Assembly (NCBI GenBank): GCA_022775005.1
Contig: JALFJR010000028.1
Location: 27,527-91,526, forward strand
Source: Parabacteroides sp.
Lineage (GTDB): Bacteria > Bacteroidota > Bacteroidia > Bacteroidales > Tannerellaceae
DNA: 64,000 nucleotides
Direction: 5' to 3'
Below the pieces are notes generated by a model, which saw nothing but the letters and a program-made list of their open reading frames with translations, searched no databases and had not been told where the DNA came from. Made by a program: the position numbers and the translations under genes. Positions 30,209-39,203 of this stretch are shown here, in pieces. The stretch's first letter is position 1, and every line of letters starts with the position of its first letter.

Positions 30209-31420
30209 TTAAAACGCGGAGAGAAATAGATCCAGATTATTGGATGTAAGATTAAATGAATGGGCCACGTATTCATTGACCGGCGCACCGTTATAAAGAT
30301 AGACACCCTCATGAAATCCGTGGTTTCTGCTGATCCATCCTACTAATGAGCCTGCGTCGCTCATGCCAAGCAAAAGAGGCACTATGATGTTGCTATATGC
30401 CATGGATGTGGTTCGTGCGACCCGGTTGCTCACGTTAGCCCGTGCATAATGTAATACGCCATATTGCTCGAAAAGGGGAGGGTCTGTCGGTGATAAGCAG
30501 CAGGTTGTCTCGAAGCAGCCGCCCTGACTGATGCGTAGATCAATCAGCAGAGCTCCCTTTTTCATAACGCGTATCAATTCTTTCGAGATTACGAAGTGGT
30601 GACGGGAATTGATATATCGCATGGCTCCAATCACTACATCGGCACTGCGGAAGGCATTTTGCAGGACGTTGGGATGGAATGTAGAGGTGAAGAGCCCCTG
30701 CCCCAATGTCTGGTGGATCGTTCGAAGTTTATTGAGGTCATCATCAAATACCTTCACAAAAGCCCCCAGTGCGATGGCCGCACGTGCGGCTACGGTCCCG
30801 GCATTACCTGCACCAATAATCACAACTTCGGTTGGGGACACACCAGGTATTCCTCCTAAAAGAATGCCTTTGCCACCCTGTGTATTGCTCAATAGCTCTG
30901 AGGCAATTGTGATGGAGGCGGCTCCCTCGATTTCAGAAGTCACATTCAGCATAGGGATGCGATTCCATTCGTCAGTGATTAATTCGTAGGCGACAGCGGT
31001 GATACGCTTTGCGATCATTCGTAGAAAGACCTCTTTAGAGAGGTTGTTAAGCGGCACGAAAGAGAGTAACATGGTACGTGGACGCATACTATCCACTTCC
31101 GCCAAGGTAGGAGGGAGAATTTTCAAGATGATATCCGCTTGATAAACCTCCTGTGGCGTTGCCTTAATCTCAGCGCCTGCCTCTGTAAAGTGGGAGTCTG
31201 AGTAGTTGATACCCAAGCCTGCACCGGTCTCTACCCAAACTCGATGGCCTGCTTGAGTTAGGATTGCGATAGCTTCAGGGGTCAGTGGCAGACGACGTTC
31301 GCTTTTATCTCGTTCACGAGGGATGCCCAGCAGCAAACGGTTGTTAACGTAGTCCAATGCTTGCAACAGTTCTTGTGGAACATATACCTGTTGAAAACGG
31401 GTACCTCTTTCTGGCTCCAT
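30209..31420 (-). CDS. alanine dehydrogenase-like (AlaDH/PNT family)
   Basis: GIPRERDKSERRLPLTPEAIAILTQAGHRVWVETGAG; VVIIGAGNAGTVAARAAIALGAFVKVFD. Confidence 0.85.
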   Translation of the reverse strand: MEPERGTRFQQVYVPQELLQALDYVNNRLLLGIPRERDKSERRLPLTPEAIAILTQAGHRVWVETGAGLGINYSDSHFTEAGAEIKATPQEVYQADIILKILPPTLAEVDSMRPRTMLLSFVPLNNLSKEVFLRMIAKRITAVAYELITDEWNRIPMLNVTSEIEGAASITIASELLSNTQGGKGILLGGIPGVSPTEVVIIGAGNAGTVAARAAIALGAFVKVFDDDLNKLRTIHQTLGQGLFTSTFHPNVLQNAFRSADVVIGAMRYINSRHHFVISKELIRVMKKGALLIDLRISQGGCFETTCCLSPTDPPLFEQYGVLHYARANVSNRVARTTSMAYSNIIVPLLLGMSDAGSLVGWISRNHGFHEGVYLYNGAPVNEYVAHSFNLTSNNLDLFLSAF

Positions 31421-31425
31421 AACGA

Positions 31426-31950
31426 TTAGTTGATTAGTTGAATAATCTCGCTCGATAATGTTTTTGTATCCAGTTCTGTCATCAAACTGTCTGCGTTAAA
31501 GATGATTGCAGCCTGTTCATAAAAACCGGAACGAGCTGCTAAGCTCTCTTGCACAAAAGCCCTGAGTGCTTCGCCTGACCTGTTTTTCAGCACAGGGCGA
31601 GTTTGTTTGCAGAGCTCCAAACGTTTAGTTAACTCCTCTACAGATACCTGTAAATAAATGGTTGTGCCTTGCTGGCACATGAATGCCATGTTGTCGAAAT
31701 AACAGGGGGTGCCGCCGCCCGTAGAGATCAATACATCCTCAAACTCTGCTACCTCATGCAGCATATTATGCTCAATGGTGCGGAATCCTTCCTCACCCCG
31801 TTCCGCAAAAAGTTGTGATACGGTTTTGCGAAAACGTCCTTCAATATAATAGTCTAAGTCGATAAATGTAAGTCCGGCCATTTTAGACAATACCCTCCCA
31901 ATGGTAGTCTTACCAGCGCCCATATAACCGACCAAAAATATACGTTTCAT
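31426..31950 (-). CDS. aroK: shikimate kinase
   Basis: MKRIFLVGYMGAGKTTIGRVLSKMAGLTFIDLDYYIEGR. Confidence 0.92.
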   Translation of the reverse strand: MKRIFLVGYMGAGKTTIGRVLSKMAGLTFIDLDYYIEGRFRKTVSQLFAERGEEGFRTIEHNMLHEVAEFEDVLISTGGGTPCYFDNMAFMCQQGTTIYLQVSVEELTKRLELCKQTRPVLKNRSGEALRAFVQESLAARSGFYEQAAIIFNADSLMTELDTKTLSSEIIQLIN

Positions 31951-32101
31951 CCGAGTATGCTAATAGTTTGCACAAATGTAAAGTTTTTATCTATTCTAAG
32001 GGCATAAATGCTGTAAAATTCCTCCGCGATGCAAGAAGACTAAGAATGCTGCTGACAAATCATCCATTAATTGTACTTTTGTCCGCGAAATTAAAAGACA
32101 G

Positions 32102-32743
32102 ATGGCGCAGAAAAAGAACAAATATTACGTCGTGTGGAAAGGTGAGCAGCCTGGTATTTACCTTAATTGGTCAGATTGTAAAGCGCAAGTTTCTGGTCAT
32201 TCAGGGGCTAAATACAAAGCGTTCGATAGTCAAGAGGAAGCTGAGGTTGCATTAAAGGCGGGTTATACAGGGTATCTTCAAAAGGTCTCCTCGCCTAAAG
32301 CGATCGCTAAATGGAAACCCGAAGCCGCTGTTGGCCAACCAATACTCGAGAGCATTGCTGTGGATGCGGCGTGCAGCGGTAATCCTGGTGATATGGAGTA
32401 TCGTGGGGTTTATACAGCTAATGGGCAAGAGATTTTTCACATCGGTCCGATGAAGGAGGGTACAAATAACATTGGTGAGTTCTTGGCTTTGGTGCATGGG
32501 TTGGCTCTCCTTAAGCAGAAAGGAAGTGATTTACCGATCTATTCGGATAGCCGTAATGCGATTAGTTGGGTTAAAAAGAAGCAATGCAAGACCCTTTTGG
32601 CGCAGACTGCTGCCAATAAACCCATCTTTGATCTGATTGAGCGAGCTGAGCATTGGCTGCAAAATAACAGCTACACAACACAGATTCTTAAATGGGAAAC
32701 TTCTGTATGGGGGGAGATCCCTGCGGATTTTGGCCGGAAATAG
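32102..32743 (+). CDS. ribonuclease HI with N-terminal viroplasmin-like domain
   Basis: KKNKYYVVWKGEQPGIYLNWSDCKAQVSGHSGAKYKAF; IAVDAACSGNPGDMEYRGVY; NIGEFLALVHGL; IYSDSRNAISWVK. Confidence 0.9.
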   Translation: MAQKKNKYYVVWKGEQPGIYLNWSDCKAQVSGHSGAKYKAFDSQEEAEVALKAGYTGYLQKVSSPKAIAKWKPEAAVGQPILESIAVDAACSGNPGDMEYRGVYTANGQEIFHIGPMKEGTNNIGEFLALVHGLALLKQKGSDLPIYSDSRNAISWVKKKQCKTLLAQTAANKPIFDLIERAEHWLQNNSYTTQILKWETSVWGEIPADFGRK

Positions 32744-32761
32744 AAGGATTTGTAATTGCAT

Positions 32762-32798
32762 AAAAAGCCGTTCCTCTAAAAGAAACGGCTTTTTTTGT
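32762..32798. terminator. bidirectional terminator
   Basis: aaaaagccgtt-cctctaaaag-aaacggcttttttt between convergent genes. Confidence 0.8.
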
Positions 32799-32813
32799 AT
32801 ATCAACCTTACGG

Positions 32814-33281
32814 TTAGTCAACACGTTGTGCAGCGGAGTAGCTAATCTTCAAGGCATATGCCTCACGAAGGGCCTGCTTGATATCCGTGATTGTACCCAT
32901 CTTAGTCTCTTTGTCGGCCTTGATAGATACCGTCATGAACGGCTGATCCTCCTCTTTCATTGAAGATTTCTCCTGAGCGATATAATCTTGAATCTCAGAA
33001 GTCTCAGCGAAAGCATCGTTCAGCTGGATACGCGTCTCAGAACCCATCTTGGCGCGCAAATCTCTTGTCGGCTTACCCACATAGATGAACGTCACCAAAG
33101 ATTTCTTCTCCAACTTTTGCAGCTCAGTAGCCTGTGGAGCATGGAACTCAACCTTCAATGTCACCTCACGCATAGATGTTACCATCATGATGAAGAACAA
33201 GAAAGCGAACACCAAGTCAGGTAATGAAGAGGTATTTAACTCGGGCATTTCACGACCGCCCGCTTTACTAAATTTTCCCAT
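32814..33281 (-). CDS. ExbD/TolR family biopolymer transport protein
   Basis: SSLPDLVFAFLFFIMMVTSMREV single TM ExbD start. Confidence 0.85.
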   Translation of the reverse strand: MGKFSKAGGREMPELNTSSLPDLVFAFLFFIMMVTSMREVTLKVEFHAPQATELQKLEKKSLVTFIYVGKPTRDLRAKMGSETRIQLNDAFAETSEIQDYIAQEKSSMKEEDQPFMTVSIKADKETKMGTITDIKQALREAYALKISYSAAQRVD

Positions 33282-33283
33282 AA

Positions 33284-33874
33284 TTACTTCTTCGCTCCAT
33301 AGTTTTTAGGCTCTGCCTCAGAAATCTTCTGCGGATAGATCTGCTGCACTGCCTTTTGTTGTTCGTCATTCAAATCAGCGAAAGCCTTACCGAATTGCTC
33401 CTTGGAAACACCATCTCTCAACTCGTTGTAAGCAGCCGCGATTTCGTTCTGCACATTAATATAAGCCTGGTACTCCGTGCCACGGTCATTCTGCAAAGAG
33501 ATGACGTGATTCTTTGTAACCATCTTCTTTCCGAAGAACGGAACATCCACCTCGACACGCTCGGGCTTATGTTCGTCGTTGTACGGGTTATCAATGAACT
33601 CCTTGATCTTTTCTTTCAATTGCTTGATGTCAACGAACTGGTCACCGCAAAGAATCTGGTTGTTGCTGTTGATCAACACCACCAACAAGTTTCTCTTCTT
33701 GATGTCCACATCGGCATCATTCTTCTGATCTTTAGGTACAGGAGGCGGCAAACGTCTTGCCAAACCCTTATCTGTATCCATTGATGTAGTAATAAGGAAG
33801 AAGATAAGCAACATGAAAGCGATATCGGCTGAAGAAGAACCATTGATTCCCGGTGTCTTTCTTTTCTTACCCAT
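33284..33874 (-). CDS. ExbD/TolR family biopolymer transport protein
   Basis: GSSSADIAFMLLIFFLITTSMDTDKGLARRLPP. Confidence 0.87.
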   Translation of the reverse strand: MGKKRKTPGINGSSSADIAFMLLIFFLITTSMDTDKGLARRLPPPVPKDQKNDADVDIKKRNLLVVLINSNNQILCGDQFVDIKQLKEKIKEFIDNPYNDEHKPERVEVDVPFFGKKMVTKNHVISLQNDRGTEYQAYINVQNEIAAAYNELRDGVSKEQFGKAFADLNDEQQKAVQQIYPQKISEAEPKNYGAKK

Positions 33875-33910
33875 TTCTTTCTTGTTTTATCAAATTCAAT
33901 ATTACTTGGA

Positions 33911-34384
33911 TTACTTACCCATGATCTTCTTGATGGAACCCCAAACTACACAAGCGAGGATAGCGCAGACCAAAGTGATAGTAGAGAGAATCCACATATC
34001 AGAGATCTTCAACCAACCTGCTGTGTTGTACTGCTGAGAATCAGCATTCAAACCCTGCAGAGGCGTATCGTCACCAATCGTATAAGTCACAAACAAAAGG
34101 GCGAAGAAGAGAACCAATACCACCAAAGAGGAGATAGCCTCTTTCGGATTAGTCTTCAACAAACCCAAGAACTGCCAGATTGCAAACAAGACTGTACTGA
34201 TGATTGTTGCGAAGAACAATGCGGATGTCCAGTCGATCAGCAAACCTGTGTAAACAGGCTCCTGAAGCTCGGCGGCGGGATCTACGACTCCACCGGCGAA
34301 GAACATACCCAGAATGATGATGCTGACTATTGAGCAGATCAGCAACGTCCAGCTGGATATTTTTCTAATTTTAGTAACAGCCAT
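33911..34384 (-). CDS. uncharacterised multi-TM protein in the Exb operon
   Basis: ~4 TM helices; located between exbB-like and exbD-like genes. Confidence 0.65.
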   Translation of the reverse strand: MAVTKIRKISSWTLLICSIVSIIILGMFFAGGVVDPAAELQEPVYTGLLIDWTSALFFATIISTVLFAIWQFLGLLKTNPKEAISSLVVLVLFFALLFVTYTIGDDTPLQGLNADSQQYNTAGWLKISDMWILSTITLVCAILACVVWGSIKKIMGK

Positions 34385-34392
34385 AATTCGTA

Positions 34393-35139
34393 TTATTTTT
34401 TGAATTTGAGGTTGTATTTGATAACCAAGTCAAGCAACGTGATAGAAGCATCCTCCATCTGGTTCAAGATAGCCTCCAACTTGCTCAGCAAATAGTTGTA
34501 GAATACCTGCAGGATCAAGGCAACGATCAAACCACCGACAGTAGTGATCAACGCCACTTTCATACCACCTGCAACGACCGTCGGGCTGATATCACCAACC
34601 TGCTCGATCTTATCGAACGCCATGATCATACCAACGACTGTACCCAAGAATCCGAGTGACGGAGCCATTGCGATAAACAATGTGATCCAAGAGAGGTTCT
34701 TCTCCAACAGACCACCCTGTACACCACCGTAAGATACGATTGATTTCTCAACAACGTCGATACCCTGGTCGATTCTCATCAAACCTTGGTAAGCAATAGA
34801 AGCGATCGGACCTCTTGTGTCACGAGCAATAGTTTTAGCGCCCTCAACATCGCCCTTAGCCAAAGCCTCCTCGATGCCTTTCAGCAACTTGCTAGAATTT
34901 GTCTCAGCCAAGTTCAAGTAAATGATTCTCTCCAAGCAGAAAGCCAAACCGAAGATCAAAGCGATGGCAACCAAACTCATGAAGTCTGCACCACCCTCGA
35001 TAAACTTTGTCTTTAATGCTTGATACATACCTCCCTCAACTGCTGGAGCAGCTGCTTCTGCAGCGTCCTGAGCGAATGCTACGGTAGAAGTTCCAAGGGC
35101 GCATAAGCCCAAGAATGCTTTTGCGAAAAACTTTTTCAT
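34393..35139 (-). CDS. MotA/TolQ/ExbB proton channel family protein
   Basis: LFIAMAPSLGFLGTVVGMIMAFDKIEQVGDISPTVVAGGMKVALITTVGGLIVALILQVFYN. Confidence 0.92.
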   Translation of the reverse strand: MKKFFAKAFLGLCALGTSTVAFAQDAAEAAAPAVEGGMYQALKTKFIEGGADFMSLVAIALIFGLAFCLERIIYLNLAETNSSKLLKGIEEALAKGDVEGAKTIARDTRGPIASIAYQGLMRIDQGIDVVEKSIVSYGGVQGGLLEKNLSWITLFIAMAPSLGFLGTVVGMIMAFDKIEQVGDISPTVVAGGMKVALITTVGGLIVALILQVFYNYLLSKLEAILNQMEDASITLLDLVIKYNLKFKK

Positions 35140-35228
35140 TGTGTGTTTAATTTTTAAGATTAATACTCTTATTTGTTTATTTGTTTTTTTATTGTTGTTA
35201 TTATCTATTCCATGGTACAACCCACTGC

Positions 35229-35315
35229 GGAGAGAGCGGGATTCGAACCCGCGAAACCCTTTAGGGGTTTACACGCTTTCCAGGCGTGCCTCTTCAACCA
35301 CTCGAGCATCTCTCC
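35229..35315 (-). tRNA. tRNA-Ser(GGA)
   Basis: 87-nt cloverleaf with long variable arm; anticodon loop CTGGAAA. Confidence 0.93.
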
Positions 35316-35461
35316 AGTCATTCGCTTACCCTTGTCTGAAACGACCGTAGAACGGGCATTCACCGCTCCTTCGATCTTTTCAGTGCACAAATCTATACTT
35401 TTTGCTTGACATACGCACAATATCGAACCAATAAATTTTGAAATCGGTCAAAAAAAAGTGC

Positions 35462-36253
35462 CTAATGCCCCGTATTTATGCTTTTAAACAATTCTTCGGC
35501 GTTCTTTCTTGCGGTTTCTACGGCCTCCTCCACTGGAATCTCAAAGGTTGCTGCCACCTTCTCCACCGTCTTCCAAATATAGAGTGGTTCGTTTCTCCGT
35601 CCGCGGTAGGGCACTGGTGCCAAATAGGGCGCATCCGTCTCAAACAGGATCTTCTCCATTGTGGCGCCTTGTCGCAAGTTGTCCGCCAACTTGGCATTCT
35701 TGAAGGTGACTACGCCATTGATCCCTATCTTGAAGTTGGGTAATCGGTTGACCTCTTGCAGCTCCTCAGGAGTACCGGTAAAACTGTGGAACACCCCTTT
35801 CAACGACTCCGCACCAACCTTGTAGATGCTGTCGAGCACCTCTGGATAGGCCTCACGTGTATGAATGGCTACGGGCAGATCCATTGCGATGCTCCAGCGT
35901 AGCTGTTCCTCAAACACGATCTTTTGCTCTTTCAAGAAACTTTTATCCCAATAGAGGTCGATGCCGATTTCTCCGATCGCACAGTACTGGCGTTTCCCTA
36001 AATAGGCCTCGGTTTGTCGAAGTACGGTAGCGTAATCCGCTCCCACGCTGGTTGGGTGAAGGCCCATCATCGGAAAGCAGTGCGCAGGATGACGATCGCA
36101 AAAATCATGCATCCGTTCCACTGTGGTCAGATCCACATTGGGCATCAACAAGGTGTCAATGCCCGATGCCTCTGCAGCTGCCCAAAGCGTTTCTTGCTCG
36201 GGGTCAAAGTCCTCCAAATAGAGGTGACAATGTGTATCTATCAACTTCGCCAT
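35462..36253 (-). CDS. TatD family hydrolase
   Basis: MAKLIDTHCHLYLEDF; AIGEIGIDLYWD; VAIHTREAY; LFETDAPYLAPVPYRGRRNEP. Confidence 0.92.
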   Translation of the reverse strand: MAKLIDTHCHLYLEDFDPEQETLWAAAEASGIDTLLMPNVDLTTVERMHDFCDRHPAHCFPMMGLHPTSVGADYATVLRQTEAYLGKRQYCAIGEIGIDLYWDKSFLKEQKIVFEEQLRWSIAMDLPVAIHTREAYPEVLDSIYKVGAESLKGVFHSFTGTPEELQEVNRLPNFKIGINGVVTFKNAKLADNLRQGATMEKILFETDAPYLAPVPYRGRRNEPLYIWKTVEKVAATFEIPVEEAVETARKNAEELFKSINTGH

Positions 36254-36259
36254 CGCGTA

Positions 36260-37234
36260 TTAAACCTGTCTGTGCATCAATTTGTCGCAAACATTTTTCA
36301 AAATAGCGGTTTGCGCTTCGGTCACACTGAGGGCGCGCAAGTTCTCGTTGGCCTGTTCATAGAGCGCTTCGATGCGGGCTTCGGTCACCGCTTTCAAGTC
36401 TAATACATTATATATATGTGTAACCGCTTGTATCTTCTCTTGCGGATCGAAGTCCTTGCGTGCGATCCATCCCATCAATTCGGCTCGCTGCGCCGGATTG
36501 GCCAAACGCAAGGCGTTTATCAACAGGAAGGTTTTTTTGTTGCACAGAATGTCGCCACCGATTTGCTTGCCAAAGGTGCGGGGATCGCCATAGACATCCA
36601 GCAGGTCGTCTTGCAGCTGGAAAGCCAGGCCGATGTGAATGCCGAAGGCATACAGCCGCTCTGCATCAGCCGCAGGAGCTCCACCTAACAGCGCGCCCAT
36701 CTTCAAGGCGCACGCCAGGAGCACGGCAGTTTTCAGACGAATCATCTCCATGTATTCCGCTTCAGTTACGTCTAAGCGCGACTCGAACTCCATATCATAT
36801 TGCTGCCCGCTACAAATTTCTAAGGCAGTTTGGGTGAACAGATCCAAGACCGGCTTCAGCAGCTCAGGATGGGTCTCTCCGATCAATTGATAAGCCACAA
36901 TCAACATCGCATCTCCCGAGAGAATCGCCGCATTGGCATTCCATTTCTTATGCACGGTGGGTTGGTTGCGTCGTACGTCGGCGGCATCCATCAAGTCGTC
37001 GTGCAGCAAAGTGAAATTATGAAACACCTCTAAGCCGATCGCCGGACGGATAGCTCGTGTGATGTCAGGATGATACAGGTTGCACGCCATTAAGGTCAAG
37101 GCCGGGCGAATCCGCTTCCCGCCTAACGCCAGCGTATAGGTGATAGGGTCGTAAAGGCTTTTCGGCGGGCAATCGAACTGCAAACTTGCGATCTCCTGCT
37201 CAATACATTCGAGTAATTGTTCAAATGTCTGCAT
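36260..37234 (-). CDS. polyprenyl (isoprenyl) diphosphate synthase
   Basis: GGKRIRPAL; FTLLHDDLMDAADVRRNQPTVHKKW (DDxxD-like); FQLQDDLLDVYGD. Confidence 0.92.
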   Translation of the reverse strand: MQTFEQLLECIEQEIASLQFDCPPKSLYDPITYTLALGGKRIRPALTLMACNLYHPDITRAIRPAIGLEVFHNFTLLHDDLMDAADVRRNQPTVHKKWNANAAILSGDAMLIVAYQLIGETHPELLKPVLDLFTQTALEICSGQQYDMEFESRLDVTEAEYMEMIRLKTAVLLACALKMGALLGGAPAADAERLYAFGIHIGLAFQLQDDLLDVYGDPRTFGKQIGGDILCNKKTFLLINALRLANPAQRAELMGWIARKDFDPQEKIQAVTHIYNVLDLKAVTEARIEALYEQANENLRALSVTEAQTAILKNVCDKLMHRQV

Positions 37235-37261
37235 GTGAAAAAAGATTTTAGGGCTGTCCAT

Positions 37262-37297
37262 AAAAAAAGGCTGCGATGAAAAGCAGCCTTTCTTTTG
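37262..37297 (-). terminator. terminator downstream of tonB-like gene
   Basis: aaaaaaaggctgc-gatgaaaa-gcagccttt. Confidence 0.7.
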
Positions 37298-37310
37298 GAA
37301 GTATTTAATA

Positions 37311-38003
37311 CTATTGCAATCTAAATGTGATAGGCACCGTATATTTTACACGTACTGGTTTACCTCTCTGCTTACCCGGTTTCCACTTAGGCATGGTACC
37401 GATCACACGGAGGGCCTCCTTATCCAAAGAGGGATCCACACCACGTAATACCTCAGCGTCCACTACTGAACCGTCGCGGTTAACCACGAATGCGCAGATT
37501 ACACGACCTTGGATACCGTTCTCCTGTGCGATCACCGGATACTTGATTGACTTTGCGATAAACTTCAACAGCTCGCCTTGGCCACCGGGGAAATCCGGCA
37601 TCTCCTCAACGACGGTGAAGATCTGCTGTGCAGACTCCTCTTCCTCCTCCTCTACTGCAGGCGGAGTATAAACGGCGGTCTGCGCCTCTTGCTGGTTATC
37701 CTCTGATGACAAGATATCCTGTTGCTCCAACTCAACGTCATCCTCGACAACGTTCAATACTTCTGTTACGACGGGTGCTGGAGGGGGAGGAGGGGGAGGA
37801 GGCGTATTCTCCGGTCTCGTAATTTCCACTTCTTCCTCGGCGATGATATCAGCAACACCATCGCTCTCCTGCACGACCATGACATCGCGAGTGCTCCATT
37901 CGAAGCCTGCGAACAAGACTGCCAAGCCCACGACGAATCCCATCAGGACGCTCAGTGTCTTACCTCTCTCAAGGTCCGCTTTCGGTGATTTCTTAATTTC
38001 CAT
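37311..38003 (-). CDS. TonB family energy transducer
   Basis: N-terminal TM, Pro-rich linker PPPPPPPPAPVV, C-terminal TonB domain GRVICAFVVNRDGSVVDAEVLRGVDPSLDKEALRVIGTMPKWKPGKQRGKPVRVKYTVPITFRL. Confidence 0.9.
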   Translation of the reverse strand: MEIKKSPKADLERGKTLSVLMGFVVGLAVLFAGFEWSTRDVMVVQESDGVADIIAEEEVEITRPENTPPPPPPPPAPVVTEVLNVVEDDVELEQQDILSSEDNQQEAQTAVYTPPAVEEEEEESAQQIFTVVEEMPDFPGGQGELLKFIAKSIKYPVIAQENGIQGRVICAFVVNRDGSVVDAEVLRGVDPSLDKEALRVIGTMPKWKPGKQRGKPVRVKYTVPITFRLQ

Positions 38004-38165
38004 ACTATTGTATAATTTAATTTGAAAGTGTTCTTCACTTCGGCAAAAATACAAATTATTTTAGTTCCACCACAAAATTGACGGGAATAATATATCTTTT
38101 TCGAGAAAATTCCGTTTCAGTTGAAGGATAATCCCTATTTTTGGACGATTTTTTAGCAGAGAACG

Positions 38166-39203
38166 ATGAGAGAAAAGCTGATTATACTACTCTTAGGCTT
38201 GGTGACAGGGTCTGTCTCCGCCCAAACCGGCAATGAGGTCTTCTCCTTTTTGCGCCTTCCGAATGCCACACGAGCGAACGCCTTGGGAGGGAATACCGTT
38301 GCCTTGATCGAGCGGGATCCTTCGCTGGTTTTCCATAATCCGGGTCTGTTGGGTGCTGAGATGGATGGCATGATCAACTTTAATTATATGAACTACATTG
38401 CCGATGTCAATGTGGGAAGCGCACTCTTCACCAAAGCCATTGGGGAGCGAGCCGCTTGGGGCGTGGGTGCCTCTTTCATGAGCTATGGCTCTGTCAGGGA
38501 GTTCTTGCACGACAATGTGGCGACGGGAGCGACAGTTTCTGCTAAAGACATCAGCGTGACTGGCTTTTATGCGCATGACTTGAGCGAGCGTTGGCGAGGC
38601 GGACTCTCGCTGAAGTTCCTCTATTCAGGCTTGGCTGATTTCACCTCCATGGGCTTGGCGGTGGATGCTGGCTTGAGCTACTACAATTCCGAGAAGGGTT
38701 TCTCGTTCGGTTTCGCCTTGAAGAACATCGGATTGCAAATCAAACCCTACGAGGATGACCGACAGCAGATGCCGTGGGACATCCAGGCGGGCGTCACGCA
38801 AAAAATGGCACATGCGCCGATCCGGTTCTCTTTGACGGCGCAGTATTTGAACCGGTGGAAATTTGATACGGTGGATAACACGGTCGTGGACTATGCGGGC
38901 GACAGCTTTTTCAAATCCTTGGCGAAACACCTTATTATAGGTGTGGATTTCGTTCCTTCGGATAATTTCTGGTTGGGTGTCGGCTTCAATCCAAAGACCA
39001 AGATGGATATGAAATTGCAAGGCGGCGGAGGTGGTCTCTCTGGTTTCTCGGCAGGTGCGGGTGTCAAGATTAAGATGTTCGATGTGGGTTGCTCTGTGGC
39101 GAAATATCATCCTTCGGCTATGTCGTTGATGATTAGTGTCTCCATGACGTTAGCCGATTTCAAACCTGCCGCTACGGTCACGACAAGGGAAGATAATGAA
39201 TGA
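38166..39203 (+). CDS. porQ: type IX secretion system protein PorQ
   Basis: Signal peptide; FSFLRLPNATRANALGGNTVALIERDPSLVFHNPGLLG; OMPP1/FadL-like barrel pattern typical of PorQ. Confidence 0.85.
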   Translation: MREKLIILLLGLVTGSVSAQTGNEVFSFLRLPNATRANALGGNTVALIERDPSLVFHNPGLLGAEMDGMINFNYMNYIADVNVGSALFTKAIGERAAWGVGASFMSYGSVREFLHDNVATGATVSAKDISVTGFYAHDLSERWRGGLSLKFLYSGLADFTSMGLAVDAGLSYYNSEKGFSFGFALKNIGLQIKPYEDDRQQMPWDIQAGVTQKMAHAPIRFSLTAQYLNRWKFDTVDNTVVDYAGDSFFKSLAKHLIIGVDFVPSDNFWLGVGFNPKTKMDMKLQGGGGGLSGFSAGAGVKIKMFDVGCSVAKYHPSAMSLMISVSMTLADFKPAATVTTREDNE

